Below are positions 9,457 to 17,352 of a DNA stretch of 42,819 bases, piece after piece. The stretch comes from Trichocoleus sp. FACHB-40 (GTDB lineage Bacteria; Cyanobacteriota; Cyanobacteriia; Cyanobacteriales; FACHB-T130): contig NZ_JACJPF010000067.1 of assembly GCF_014695915.1 (NCBI RefSeq), positions 1-42,819 of the forward strand. The letters are read 5' to 3'. Numbering within the stretch: the first letter of the stretch is position 1; every line of letters starts with the position of its first letter. Below the pieces are notes generated by a model. That model did not search any database and had not been told where the DNA came from. It saw nothing but the letters and a program-made list of their open reading frames with translations. The position numbers and the translations under genes are program-made.

Positions 9457-10842
9457 TTAATTATCTAAACATTCTATGGGCAGATAAACGCGAAAACAGG
9501 TGTCACCAGGCTTAGACTCAAAGTGGATGTCGCCTTTGTGCCTTTTAACAACAATGCGGTAGGCAATTTCCAAACCTAACCCGCTTCCTTTCCCCACACC
9601 TTTAGTAGTAAAAAACGGTTCAAAGATGCGAGATTGAATTGCTGGCGGGATACCTAACCCATTATCAGCAATTTCTACCAGTATGCAGTTATTGCCTCTG
9701 GACGTGCGGATCGTCAGCTGTCCTTTCCCATCCATCGCATCAATCGCATTGTCAATCAAATTCGTCCATACTTGATTAAGTTCGCTGCCGTAAACGCAGA
9801 TGCGGGGAATACTTTTGTCGTAGTCGCGCTTGACGACGATTCCCTTCTTGAGCTTATGATTCAGGATGGTCAGCGTGTTCTCGATGCCCTGATGCACATC
9901 GACTTCTTGCAGGGGCGCTTGATCCATGTAGGAGTAAGCTTTAACTGCTTTCACTAAGTCAGAGATGCGGGTGGTACTCTGCTCAATTTCGTTTAATAAT
10001 CCAGAGGAAGCAAGTGTCGCTTCTAGCCACAAGAGGACGTTGCTAAGTAATTCTTGGGTGATATTGTCGATAAGAGTATCCAGTTTTTGGGTATCAATTC
10101 CGGCGTTAACCAGTGTTGGAGCGAGTTTCCAACCGTTGCTGACATCGTGCGCTTCTAGCCAGTCTGTCACCTCTTCTTCTTTGTCGCTTTGTGTTAGAGG
10201 ATCGAGTGGGCATGATGTGGTAGCGTGAGCGATCGCATCCTTATGAACATCAACAATAAAATTTAATTGCGCTGGGGACAAGGAATTCAGCTGCAAAGCC
10301 AGAGATTGCAAGTTTTGGAAGTTCTCGCGCAATTGTCCCGCAGCCCTTTGTCCCGCAGAAGCTGGATTATTTAACTCGTGAGCCAGGCCTGCTGACATTT
10401 TACCAAGTGCTGCCAGTTTCTCCTGTTGCCTGAGTTGCGCTTCAACGTCTTGAGTTCGTCCCGCCATAGCCGAAAGCACCACATCAGCTATCGGAGAACA
10501 TTCGACGATGATGTGCTTAAAAGTGTCCATGTCAATCCGCAGAACACGAGAGGAAGCGATCGCGCGTGCGCTGGCAATAGATCCAGAACCTGTTAACATC
10601 GAAAGCTCACCCATAAACTCGCCCCGGCGATGAATAGCCAGCAGTCTCTTCTCGCCGCCAACAAGCTTAACGATCTCGATTTCACCTTCTAGGACAACGT
10701 GAAAACTATAATTCTCCTCACCTTCTGAAAACAGCACATCACCCGTATTAAGCTGAATCTCAGTCCCATGCTGCTTCATCTGCTGCAACGCCTCATCAGG
10801 TAACTTCGGAAACAGCGCGTTCTGGTTTGGATCGTGCAGCAT
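9457..10842 (-). CDS. Cyclic nucleotide-binding domain histidine kinase (paralog 1)
   Basis: This is a 461-residue soluble kinase. A cNMP-binding/CRP-type domain occupies about residues 15-130, with GEFMGELSML in the phosphate-binding cassette region. HisKA follows with H155 in GLAHELNNPAS. A long helical linker contains PLDPLTQSDKEEEVTDWL, also found in the paralog at 12091. HATPase_c has WTNLIDNAIDAM, EIADNGLGIPP and FFTTKGVGKGSGLGLEIAY. There is no REC domain, so a separate response regulator must exist. The start is supported by AAGGTG eight bases upstream of the ATG. It is divergent from the marR gene, and the 113-bp gap probably holds both promoters. Whether the domain binds cAMP, cGMP or another ligand cannot be read from the sequence. 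Confidence 0.92.
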   Translation of the reverse strand: MLHDPNQNALFPKLPDEALQQMKQHGTEIQLNTGDVLFSEGEENYSFHVVLEGEIEIVKLVGGEKRLLAIHRRGEFMGELSMLTGSGSIASARAIASSRVLRIDMDTFKHIIVECSPIADVVLSAMAGRTQDVEAQLRQQEKLAALGKMSAGLAHELNNPASAGQRAAGQLRENFQNLQSLALQLNSLSPAQLNFIVDVHKDAIAHATTSCPLDPLTQSDKEEEVTDWLEAHDVSNGWKLAPTLVNAGIDTQKLDTLIDNITQELLSNVLLWLEATLASSGLLNEIEQSTTRISDLVKAVKAYSYMDQAPLQEVDVHQGIENTLTILNHKLKKGIVVKRDYDKSIPRICVYGSELNQVWTNLIDNAIDAMDGKGQLTIRTSRGNNCILVEIADNGLGIPPAIQSRIFEPFFTTKGVGKGSGLGLEIAYRIVVKRHKGDIHFESKPGDTCFRVYLPIECLDN

Positions 10843-10955
10843 CGCAACACCTTTGTTTAACTCTGACTTCTACCATAGGGCAATCCCCTTATTTCTGGGT
10901 GAGTTCTGAATTAAGCCACCATAAAATAAGCTTCCTAATTAATCAGCAGCAATTC

Positions 10956-11465
10956 ATGTTCATACTACGCACACTCCCAAATAACCAGATACTACTGAAT
11001 CTTGCCAGTCGCTACCCAGAACTAGATATGGCTTCAGTACAAACTTGCCTAGCTTTTCTGAACACCACTGCTGATGTCTATGAAGCTCTTGATACTCACT
11101 TTGCTCGTTATGGTCTTTCAATGGGCAAGTTTACCCTTCTGATGCAGCTACTGCCAGCAGGCGAGTCGGGACTAACCCCATCAGAGTGCGCTGAACGTGC
11201 TGGTGTCACTAGAGGCACAATAACTGGGTTGCTTGACGGACTAGAACGAGACGGATTGGTGAAACGCCGACCTCATCCGGCGGACAGGCGGATGCTGAGT
11301 GTGCAACTGACAGAAAAGGGAGAGCAATTGCTTGATGAAATGCTCCCAGATCACTTTTGCCGCACCACTGGCCTGATGGCTAATCTTACTGACGCTGAAA
11401 AGAAGACACTGATCGAGTTGCTGGCAAAGTTAGGCTCTGGAACACCTGCCATGCGCGAACCATAA
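10956..11465 (+). CDS. MarR-family transcriptional regulator
   Basis: This is a winged-helix regulator of 169 residues from the ATG at 10956. An upstream in-frame start at 10827 would overlap the divergent kinase gene and add a 43-residue stretch unlike the family, so I prefer 10956. The core shows the MarR pattern: an N-terminal dimerisation helix, a helix-turn-helix (LTPSECAERAGVTRGTITGL), the wing (DGLVKRRPHPADRRMLSVQLT) and C-terminal dimerisation helices. MarR proteins bind palindromes as dimers and are released by small ligands. Two inverted copies of a palindrome lie 12 and 50 bp after its stop codon, before the membrane-protein gene, so that gene is the likely target. Its ligand is unknown. 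Confidence 0.9.
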   Translation: MFILRTLPNNQILLNLASRYPELDMASVQTCLAFLNTTADVYEALDTHFARYGLSMGKFTLLMQLLPAGESGLTPSECAERAGVTRGTITGLLDGLERDGLVKRRPHPADRRMLSVQLTEKGEQLLDEMLPDHFCRTTGLMANLTDAEKKTLIELLAKLGSGTPAMREP

Positions 11466-11476
11466 TTTGATAAGGA

Positions 11477-11491
11477 GCCATACTATATGGC
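11477..11491. promoter_or_regulatory. Putative MarR operator, copy 1
   Basis: The sequence GCCATACTATATGGC is a near-perfect palindrome and is exactly the reverse complement of copy 2 at 11515-11529. It lies directly after the marR gene and before the DUF2269-like gene. Both copies are preceded by AAGGAG, so the site overlaps a ribosome-binding region. The operator role is inferred from symmetry and position. Confidence 0.5.
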
Positions 11492-11514
11492 AGTTTATGG
11501 TAAGTTAGTAAGGA

Positions 11515-11529
11515 GCCATATAGTATGGC
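11515..11529. promoter_or_regulatory. Putative MarR operator, copy 2
   Basis: The sequence GCCATATAGTATGGC is the exact reverse complement of copy 1, centred 38 bp away. The ATG of the 13-codon leader frame (11525) lies inside it, so a bound regulator could block transcription while the RNA form could affect translation. No binding evidence exists in the sequence beyond the symmetry. Confidence 0.5.
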
Positions 11530-11566
11530 TGCAAATTATCCCAACCTAGATCATCACGCTTCATGA
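11525..11566 (+). CDS. Putative 13-residue leader peptide coupled to the DUF2269-like gene
   Basis: The frame MAANYPNLDHHAS starts at an ATG with GGAG nine bases upstream and stops at a TGA overlapping the next gene's ATG (ATGA). The next gene has no Shine-Dalgarno sequence of its own just upstream, so its translation may depend on ribosomes terminating here. The overlap and SD are seen; coupling is inferred. Chance is possible for so short a frame. Confidence 0.4.
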   Translation: MAANYPNLDHHAS

Positions 11567-12090
11567 ACAAACTAACTGTCAAGCAAAAAAACTGGTTATT
11601 GTCTTCCCACGTTGGTTTTATCGGACTTTGGTTTGGAACAGCTTTAAGCATGGTAATCATCGCTTTAAGTAACAGAAATACAACAAATGGCGATGAACTA
11701 TACGCGATTAATTCAATAGTGAAGTTGCTAGATGACTTTATTGTTATTCCGGCCGCAGTCGGTTCGTTGTTAACTGGTGGATTGCTTTCCTGGTTGACAG
11801 TTTGGGGATTTGTGAAATTTTACTGGGTTATTGTTAAGTGGATTTCTACACTTGTACTTATTACCTTCGGGACTTTTTGGCTGGGGCCGTGGACAAACGC
11901 AATGACCTCTATTTCCGATACAGAAAGACTAAAAGCGCTGGAAAATCCGCTTTATATGTTTGATGTCAAAGGAGTAATTATTGGTGGCGTAATTCAGACT
12001 TTATGCCTTTTAGTAATCATTGCTATTTCTGTTCTTAAGCCGTGGGGAAGACGAAATGTAGTTAAAGCTGACAGCCATTCTTCCGTTTAG
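11563..12090 (+). CDS. DUF2269-like integral membrane protein
   Basis: This 175-residue protein has about four hydrophobic segments: roughly residues 13-34, 57-83, 88-108 and 135-160. Its length and spacing resemble predicted DUF2269-type membrane proteins (short N-terminal HVGFIGLWFG helix, a glycine-rich second segment, a last segment ending in LKPWGRR). It has no catalytic motif that I recognise, and its function is unknown. It lies downstream of marR and behind two putative operators, so it is probably the gene that regulator controls; efflux or stress roles are common for such targets but are not shown here. The ATG overlaps the stop of a short leader frame, and the stop codon abuts the convergent kinase gene. 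Confidence 0.75.
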   Translation: MNKLTVKQKNWLLSSHVGFIGLWFGTALSMVIIALSNRNTTNGDELYAINSIVKLLDDFIVIPAAVGSLLTGGLLSWLTVWGFVKFYWVIVKWISTLVLITFGTFWLGPWTNAMTSISDTERLKALENPLYMFDVKGVIIGGVIQTLCLLVIIAISVLKPWGRRNVVKADSHSSV

Positions 12091-13557
12091 TTAGGCAATT
12101 TCTCTTTCTATGAGCTTCTTATTAGCAGCAATAGGAAGACGAACCAAAAAGCGTGTGTCACCCGGCGTTGAGGTTAAACTGATATTGCCGTAATGTTTGC
12201 CGACAATGCGGTAAGTCATATCTAAACCTAAACCAGTGCCTTCTCCTACACCTTTGGTAGTGAAAAATGGCTCAAAGATGCGATGCTGAATTTCCGGCGG
12301 TATACCCGATCCGTTGTCGGCAATTTCCACCAGAACGCGATCGTGTTCGTGCTTGGTACGAATCAAAATAGTAGGTATTAGGGATTGGGTATTCCCAGTC
12401 TTTAGTCCCCAGTCCCTAGCCACCAATCCCAGAGCAGCGATCGCATTATCAATCAAATTCGTCCACACCTGATTTAGTTCGCTGCCATAAGCCGTGATCC
12501 GCGGCAGATTCAGGTCGTATTCCCGCTTCACCACGATACCTTTTTTCAGCTTGTGACTGAGAATTGTCAGCGTACTTTCCAGCCCTTCATGCACGTCTAT
12601 CTCTTGCAGTGGGGCTTGATCCATATAAGAGTAATCCTTAATCGCTTTCACCAGATGGGATATCCGCGCCGAACCCTGCTCGATTTCGGACAACACCCCA
12701 ACGCCTGTCAGCGTCGTTGTAATCCAAGTCAGCACATCCGAGAGCGAATCGGCGGACACGTTTTTTGCAACAGTTTCCAGCCATTGAGTGTCAAGTCCTG
12801 CTTGTACCAGGGTGGGGGCGAGTTTCCAACCATCGCTTACATTGTGCGCGTCTAACCAATCAGTAACTTCCTCCTCCTTGTCGCTTTGCGTCAGAGGATC
12901 GAGGCGAGGCGCTAGAGTAGCACGCTTTGTTACGTCGCATTGCAAGTCGGCAAGAAACTCAAGTTGGGCTTTTGTCATCTGCTGCTGATTCAGCTTCAGC
13001 GCCATGCAAGGCAACTCTTCAAAGATATCTTGCAAGTTAGTTGCACCCCGAATCACCGCGGCGGCGGGGTTATTCATTTCGTGAGCTAGTCCAGCTGCCA
13101 AAGTGCCGAGTGCTGCCAGTTTTTCCCGCTGCTGCGACAAATTTTGAATATTTTGCATCCGCAACGCCATCGTGCGGAGAATAACCTTAGTCACGCAAGA
13201 ACAAGCCGCCAGCAGTTGCCAAAATGCGTCTTTTGGTAACTCAAAAATATGGCATTGAGTAACGGCGCGTCCACTAGCCCAGAAGTATTCTTGACCCATT
13301 AAAACGGGTAACTCGCCAAACAGCGTTTGCGGTTCGTAGGTAGCTAATACGATTTCTTGTTCGCCAACCTTCTGCGTTATCCGCACTTCACCTTCTAGCA
13401 GCACAAAAACATGATCAGCGGGCTCTCCTTCTGCCCGATGAATTTCACCCGCTTGTCGCCATACTTCTGTACCCTGTTCGCACAACCAGTCCAACTTTGC
13501 TTCCGGTATTTCTGTAAAGAGTGGCACTTGGCGTAAAGCGTCTTTGATGTCGAGCAT
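12091..13557 (-). CDS. Cyclic nucleotide-binding domain histidine kinase (paralog 2)
   Basis: This is a 488-residue paralog of the kinase at 9457, with a cNMP-binding domain (about 10-125), HisKA (H159 in GLAHEMNNPAA), the shared linker containing PLTQSDKEEEVTDWLDAHNV, and HATPase_c ending GVGEGTGLGLDMTYRIV. I place the start at the ATG at 13557, preceded by GAAGGTG, rather than 33 bp upstream; this also matches the paralog's N-terminus. Compared with paralog 1 it carries about 15 extra residues between the N-box helix (NLIDNAIAAL) and the next strand (ILIRT), encoded by a dispersed DNA repeat at 12381-12430. The catalytic boxes around the insertion are intact, so it may still be active. There is no REC domain. 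Its 3' end abuts the convergent membrane-protein gene. Confidence 0.9.
   Translation of the reverse strand: MLDIKDALRQVPLFTEIPEAKLDWLCEQGTEVWRQAGEIHRAEGEPADHVFVLLEGEVRITQKVGEQEIVLATYEPQTLFGELPVLMGQEYFWASGRAVTQCHIFELPKDAFWQLLAACSCVTKVILRTMALRMQNIQNLSQQREKLAALGTLAAGLAHEMNNPAAAVIRGATNLQDIFEELPCMALKLNQQQMTKAQLEFLADLQCDVTKRATLAPRLDPLTQSDKEEEVTDWLDAHNVSDGWKLAPTLVQAGLDTQWLETVAKNVSADSLSDVLTWITTTLTGVGVLSEIEQGSARISHLVKAIKDYSYMDQAPLQEIDVHEGLESTLTILSHKLKKGIVVKREYDLNLPRITAYGSELNQVWTNLIDNAIAALGLVARDWGLKTGNTQSLIPTILIRTKHEHDRVLVEIADNGSGIPPEIQHRIFEPFFTTKGVGEGTGLGLDMTYRIVGKHYGNISLTSTPGDTRFLVRLPIAANKKLIEREIA
12381..12430. repeat. Short palindromic repeat inserted in-frame in a kinase gene
   Basis: Eight-bp ends GGGATTGG/CCAATCCC enclose the CAGTC-TTTAGTCCCCAGTCC type of low-complexity sequence seen in dispersed cyanobacterial repeats. 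It lies inside the ATPase domain of paralog 2 and is absent from paralog 1, keeping the frame open. Confidence 0.6.
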
Positions 13558-13660
13558 TATCACACCTTCCCCATGCGATCGCTTTCTCAATGATTATGCG
13601 CGATTTGCCCAGAATGTGTTTATAAATTAGCAGCCTCAGAACGCTCTTTTTGTGTGCTAC

Positions 13661-14041
13661 TTACCACAGCCGAGTAATTGGATAAGCATCAAAGGCAGAA
13701 TCAGCACTCAGGATCGGTATCCTTTCCACCATAGACTGTGCAATCAAAAGCCGATCGAATGGATCGCGATGATGAAAAGGTAGCGCCGCAATAACATCAA
13801 TATGGTCTAGATTGATAGAAAGCAACTCGATGCTGTTCAAACTAAGTTGCTGCTCTATAAATATCCTAAAGGGTAGACCAAAACTTAGTTTACCACTGCT
13901 ATGCTTAATCGCCATCTCCCAAATACTAGCTGTACTGAGCAGATTTTGGTTATCCTCAATTAGCGATCGCAATCTGGGGCTGATTCTAGGATTGCCCATA
14001 ACAAACCAAATAAAGCTATGAGTGTCCAGCAGTTGCCTCAT
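13661..14041 (-). CDS. vapC: PIN-domain toxin, VapC family
   Basis: This 126-residue protein matches small PIN-domain RNases. It has the N-terminal acidic residue in LLDTHSFIW, a second in the helix SIWEMAIK, and the DPFDRLLIAQ motif followed by a late acidic residue in ILSADSAFDAY. These four acidic positions hold the metal ions that cut RNA. The gene begins inside the stop codon of the upstream antitoxin gene (TAATG overlap), the usual type II toxin-antitoxin arrangement. Its RNA target (tRNA, rRNA or mRNA) cannot be deduced. The VapC family name is secure; which subgroup it belongs to is not. Confidence 0.9.
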   Translation of the reverse strand: MRQLLDTHSFIWFVMGNPRISPRLRSLIEDNQNLLSTASIWEMAIKHSSGKLSFGLPFRIFIEQQLSLNSIELLSINLDHIDVIAALPFHHRDPFDRLLIAQSMVERIPILSADSAFDAYPITRLW

Positions 14042-14265
14042 TACATATAGTCCTTAAAGTCTTCTATAGGATCGTCAAAATCATCGGATATTGTAACCAA
14101 CCCTTTAGCACTGCCAAACTGGGGGCGACGATTAACTGGTGACACTGGAGTTAATTTAACAACAGGCTGATCGTCTTTGGCGATGACGATTTCTTCGCCT
14201 CTAAGTGCTGCTTCGATTAAGTCGGATAGATGTTTAGATGCTTCGTCGAGATTTATTTGCTGCAT
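14041..14265 (-). CDS. Phd/YefM-type antitoxin
   Basis: This 74-residue protein begins with the Phd/YefM fold signature (INLDEASKHLSDLIEAALRGEEIVIAKDDQPVVKL, described here by its ends: INLDEASKHL to QPVVKLTPV), which forms the DNA-binding dimer. The acidic C-terminus (SDDFDDPIEDFKDYM) is the part expected to wrap and block the toxin. The stop codon shares one base with the toxin start. Such antitoxins normally repress their own operon. Pairing of a Phd-type antitoxin with a PIN toxin is common in cyanobacteria. Confidence 0.88.
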   Translation of the reverse strand: MQQINLDEASKHLSDLIEAALRGEEIVIAKDDQPVVKLTPVSPVNRRPQFGSAKGLVTISDDFDDPIEDFKDYM

Positions 14266-14371
14266 GGCTATAACCTCTGTATTCCTAGATTTATCTTGAC
14301 ATCAAAAATCGGTTATTTGGTGCGAATTTGGCAACGCTTACTGCTGGATGCGATCGCATCCTCAATCTGTG

Positions 14372-14983
14372 TCAAAAAGTACCAGCTTCAGAACGCCAGA
14401 GGACGCGCACATCAATTACCCGCATTAAGGCGCGATTAGCGGCTTCTATTCCTCCGTCGCTATCTTCATAGACAATACATTCTTCTGGCGCAACTCCCAA
14501 ACGCTTCGCAGCTAATAGAAAGATGTCGGGAGCAGGCTTACCCTGCGCTACATCATTCACAGTTACAACAGTATCGAAAAGATATCGCAAGCCAATAGCA
14601 TCCAGCGTTGCTTCCACCAGAGGGCGATGACCACCACTAGCCACAGCCATCGGGACTTTACCATAGTGAGTACGGGCAATATCCGCTACTGCCTGAATTT
14701 CCACTGCCGTATGTGCTAAAGCAATATAACGACGTTGCTTATCTGCAAATGTCAATTTTTCATCAAGACTATAACCAAATTCGCTGTTAAGCGTGCGGAT
14801 AAGTTCCTTTGCAGATATGCCACTCCGCTTAAAGAACCATTCTTCATTTAACTCTACACCGAACGAGCGCAGCGTCGCTGTCCATGTCTGAAAATGAATA
14901 GGCATGGTATCGGCCAAAGTCCCATCACAGTCAAAAATTAGTGCGGCATAAGGTGGCTGTGGGAGAATAGGTTTTGTGTTCAT
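14372..14983 (-). CDS. HAD-superfamily phosphatase, beta-phosphoglucomutase-like
   Basis: This 203-residue protein has all four HAD motifs: FDCDGTLADT (nucleophile and acid/base aspartates), ASGG with the conserved serine, the lysine in GKPAPDIF, and EDSDGGIEAA for magnesium. The helical cap between motifs I and II (WTATLRSFGVEL onward) places it with the beta-phosphoglucomutase/YqaB group of sugar-phosphate phosphatases or mutases. The substrate cannot be told from the sequence. The gene stands alone, with 131 bp and a hairpin separating it from the Hsp70-like gene upstream. Confidence 0.88.
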   Translation of the reverse strand: MNTKPILPQPPYAALIFDCDGTLADTMPIHFQTWTATLRSFGVELNEEWFFKRSGISAKELIRTLNSEFGYSLDEKLTFADKQRRYIALAHTAVEIQAVADIARTHYGKVPMAVASGGHRPLVEATLDAIGLRYLFDTVVTVNDVAQGKPAPDIFLLAAKRLGVAPEECIVYEDSDGGIEAANRALMRVIDVRVLWRSEAGTF

Positions 14984-15066
14984 GTGGTTAGGTTATTCAA
15001 GCTAAATAGCGATCGCGTTTTAATCCTAATACGGTTCACGAATAAGTTAAAAATCCCCAAGTGATA

Positions 15067-15094
15067 GTAGGCTGGGGGTGGCTCCCCAACCTAC
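15067..15094. repeat. Hairpin downstream of the Hsp70-like gene
   Basis: GTAGGCTGGGG and CCCCAACCTAC form an 11-bp stem with one mismatch and a 6-base loop. It lies 20 bp after the stop of the minus-strand Hsp70-like gene and could end its RNA, although no T-run follows. The outer arms match the family at 9006-9038. Confidence 0.5.
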
Positions 15095-15113
15095 AATTAA
15101 TCAAAATTTACTT

Positions 15114-17036
15114 CTATTGAATCAGAATGATTGCCTCTTGAGCTTTAGTATTTAAGGCTTTTTGAAGTTCTTGCCCAACTTTCGCAATCAGTTCGTTAAA
15201 AGTCTCCCGATTCTCTGTCAACTGTTTTCTAAAAACATTTTCTAACTCAGGATTCATTTGCTCACAGATAGAATCAAGCTTGCTATCGTTTAAAAGAAGG
15301 CCACGAGTCCAACTAGGAACATCCACATTTTCCTTAATGGCTTCTTGGGTTTTGCTCCGAGTTATCTCCACTCCGGCAGCAAGTACAGAAGCACCATATA
15401 TTAGCACAATCGGCCAAGTCAAATGCCCCGTGAGCACCAGAGCGATGATGCTACCGATAGTACCTCCACCAATCACCACATTGATGATAAATCCCACTGT
15501 ATCAGCAAGGATAGCATCCCCAATTGACAGCTCCGGGTTGACTACGGCAGGGTCGATCCCTTCCTCAAACCTCAAGCTGCTTCTGGGTATTTGGAACTTT
15601 CGACAAATCGGGTCGGTTTCTGCGGCTAAGTCGGGTTGAATTTTGCTGTTAAACCAAGTGACAGATTGATTTTTGATGATAAGTCTGGCGCGATCGCTTT
15701 TAATCCACTCCTCTGCGCTTCCCTTCAAGGCATTTTCCAAATCGGCTAAAGTCCGTACTTTGTTGTTTCGCCAATCTTTCAGACCTGGTTTAACTACATT
15801 TTCAATCAAACCCTGTGATAAAGGTAACGTCAGCTGTTCGATTAACTCTGGGATATGTCTCTCAACGAGTTCTTTCAGCTTCTTCGAGTCGAACAGTTGC
15901 TTGACTTCTTCTTTAAATGCACTCGCACGCATATCCCATCGTCCTACCCGCGATAAACCTAGTGCAATGCACCGTTCAGGTTCTGGATCTGGGCGAACCT
16001 GTGTTTCGGGTTCCGGGAAAATCTCCTGGCAAATATCGCGGGTAAAGTTCATGCGGGATGCGCCGCCAGTCATCAACACAACTTTCGGAACAATACCCTG
16101 TTGGTCGAGTTTTTCCTTCGCCTCAGTCACCGCCTCGCGAAAAGATTGAATCCAACTCTTGTCTTCTAGTTCAGATAAGGGATGGTTCAAAATCTCCTGC
16201 GCGATCGCTTGATTAACTTGCGGAACAAAGTAAATTTGTTCGTTAATCGACTCGAAGCCGCGTGCAAATGTTTGCGGATGCTTGTACAGTTGTTCGTTAG
16301 AAAAGTAATCTTCCTTAGCTTTGCGACAGGCGAGTTCGCAACGAGCTTGGTGATGAGGAAACTGCCCAAAAACTCTTTCGAGTAACGCTTTCTCTTCGTG
16401 GTTGGCGACAGTCCGGGCAAAAATCGCCTTGTCGATTAAGGATGCTCCTAGGGCGTTGCTCCCGAAATCTATCGGGATCTCGTGCAAGCTCTTGACCAGA
16501 GTAAAATCCGTAGTTGAGGAGCCAATATCGACAATTAGCACCGACGATTTGAGCTTGTCGAAGTCCAGTTTACCAGCTTCCTTGGCTTGCATGAAAGCCG
16601 CCCGCGACTCCGGTACAACACTCAGTAAACCAATGCCAGATTCCTTAAGTAGCTTTTGGTATTCTTCGCGATCGCTTACTGACCATCCTGACGGACACCC
16701 AACATAAAACTGGCTAGTCTCTCCACCTTCAATCTGTTTGCTTTCTTTTAAAAGGCGGTAGTAGGTTTCCACAAAACTGCGGATAGTCTCTCTGTAATTT
16801 GGATCGTTGTTGGGTTTTTGCTTAAAAGAAATTTTTAGCTGAGTAACGCCAGCTTGAATTAAGGCTTGTTCTCCAACAAGATAACCCAGTTCCGGATGCC
16901 AGCCAAGCGCAGTTACTTGAACCTTCTTATTATTAACCTCAAGCATCTCTGGAGGTTCGATGCTTTCAACCCTCGCCTTAGCCACAGCTGTTTCACCGTG
17001 TCCCAAATCGAAACCAATTGTTTCTAAAATTTCCAT
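15114..17036 (-). CDS. Hsp70/actin-like ATPase with C-terminal membrane hairpin
   Basis: This 640-residue protein has an actin/Hsp70 nucleotide-binding fold: phosphate-1 loop GFDLGHGETA at the N-terminus, phosphate-2 VLIVDIGSSTTDFTLV near residue 175, and the adenosine motif VVLMTGGASRMN near 320. Instead of an Hsp70 substrate-binding domain it has a helical region, then two hydrophobic segments at about residues 525-545 and 550-570 (GGGTIGSIIALVLTG and WPIVLIYGASVLAAG), then a charged helical tail. A membrane-tethered ATPase is inferred, not a general chaperone. The upstream minus-strand gene encodes a small membrane protein and may be its partner; the 316-bp gap contains a MITE-like element. 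Co-chaperone genes (dnaJ, grpE) are absent nearby. Confidence 0.85.
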   Translation of the reverse strand: MEILETIGFDLGHGETAVAKARVESIEPPEMLEVNNKKVQVTALGWHPELGYLVGEQALIQAGVTQLKISFKQKPNNDPNYRETIRSFVETYYRLLKESKQIEGGETSQFYVGCPSGWSVSDREEYQKLLKESGIGLLSVVPESRAAFMQAKEAGKLDFDKLKSSVLIVDIGSSTTDFTLVKSLHEIPIDFGSNALGASLIDKAIFARTVANHEEKALLERVFGQFPHHQARCELACRKAKEDYFSNEQLYKHPQTFARGFESINEQIYFVPQVNQAIAQEILNHPLSELEDKSWIQSFREAVTEAKEKLDQQGIVPKVVLMTGGASRMNFTRDICQEIFPEPETQVRPDPEPERCIALGLSRVGRWDMRASAFKEEVKQLFDSKKLKELVERHIPELIEQLTLPLSQGLIENVVKPGLKDWRNNKVRTLADLENALKGSAEEWIKSDRARLIIKNQSVTWFNSKIQPDLAAETDPICRKFQIPRSSLRFEEGIDPAVVNPELSIGDAILADTVGFIINVVIGGGTIGSIIALVLTGHLTWPIVLIYGASVLAAGVEITRSKTQEAIKENVDVPSWTRGLLLNDSKLDSICEQMNPELENVFRKQLTENRETFNELIAKVGQELQKALNTKAQEAIILIQ

Positions 17037-17352
17037 ACTTTTTCTATCCCCTAATTCTTATTTTGAAGGGGAAACACTGGGTGCATTTCCATTTTGCAAA
17101 AATCTCGCCCCAGGCATCTTGCCTACGCTATATCCACAGACAGGCGAGATGTCTGTCCGAGGAATTGAAAAAAATGGGATGCTATAGCAATCCTAATCCA
17201 TTTATCAAATTCTCTGTTCTCTTCCTCCCTGTTCTCTGGGCCTTTGCGGTTCGTTTAAAAAAGGTAGTCACAAATCAAATAGGATTGCTATACCAAAAAA
17301 CTTTTTAAATGAAGACTTTGGCACTCATGCACAGCTGTAACAACAAGACAAT
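17037..17352. other. Gene-free region with a MITE-like element
   Basis: This stretch of about 316 bp lies between the Hsp70-like gene and its upstream neighbour. Apart from the element at 17183-17292 and a small inverted repeat (GACAGGCGAGATGTCTGTC, about 17140-17158), I see nothing. The frames in it are not gene-like. Confidence 0.6.
17183..17292. mobile_element. MITE-like element, 110 bp with 13-bp perfect terminal inverted repeats
   Basis: TATAGCAATCCTA at the left end and TAGGATTGCTATA at the right end are exact inverted copies. The element has no gene. A decayed relative at 1604-1717 shows that it is a dispersed family. Confidence 0.65.

Noticed and set aside
10827-10955. Longer N-terminus for the MarR protein
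   Set aside because: It would overlap the divergent kinase start and encodes a stretch unlike MarR proteins; the ATG at 10956 fits the family length.
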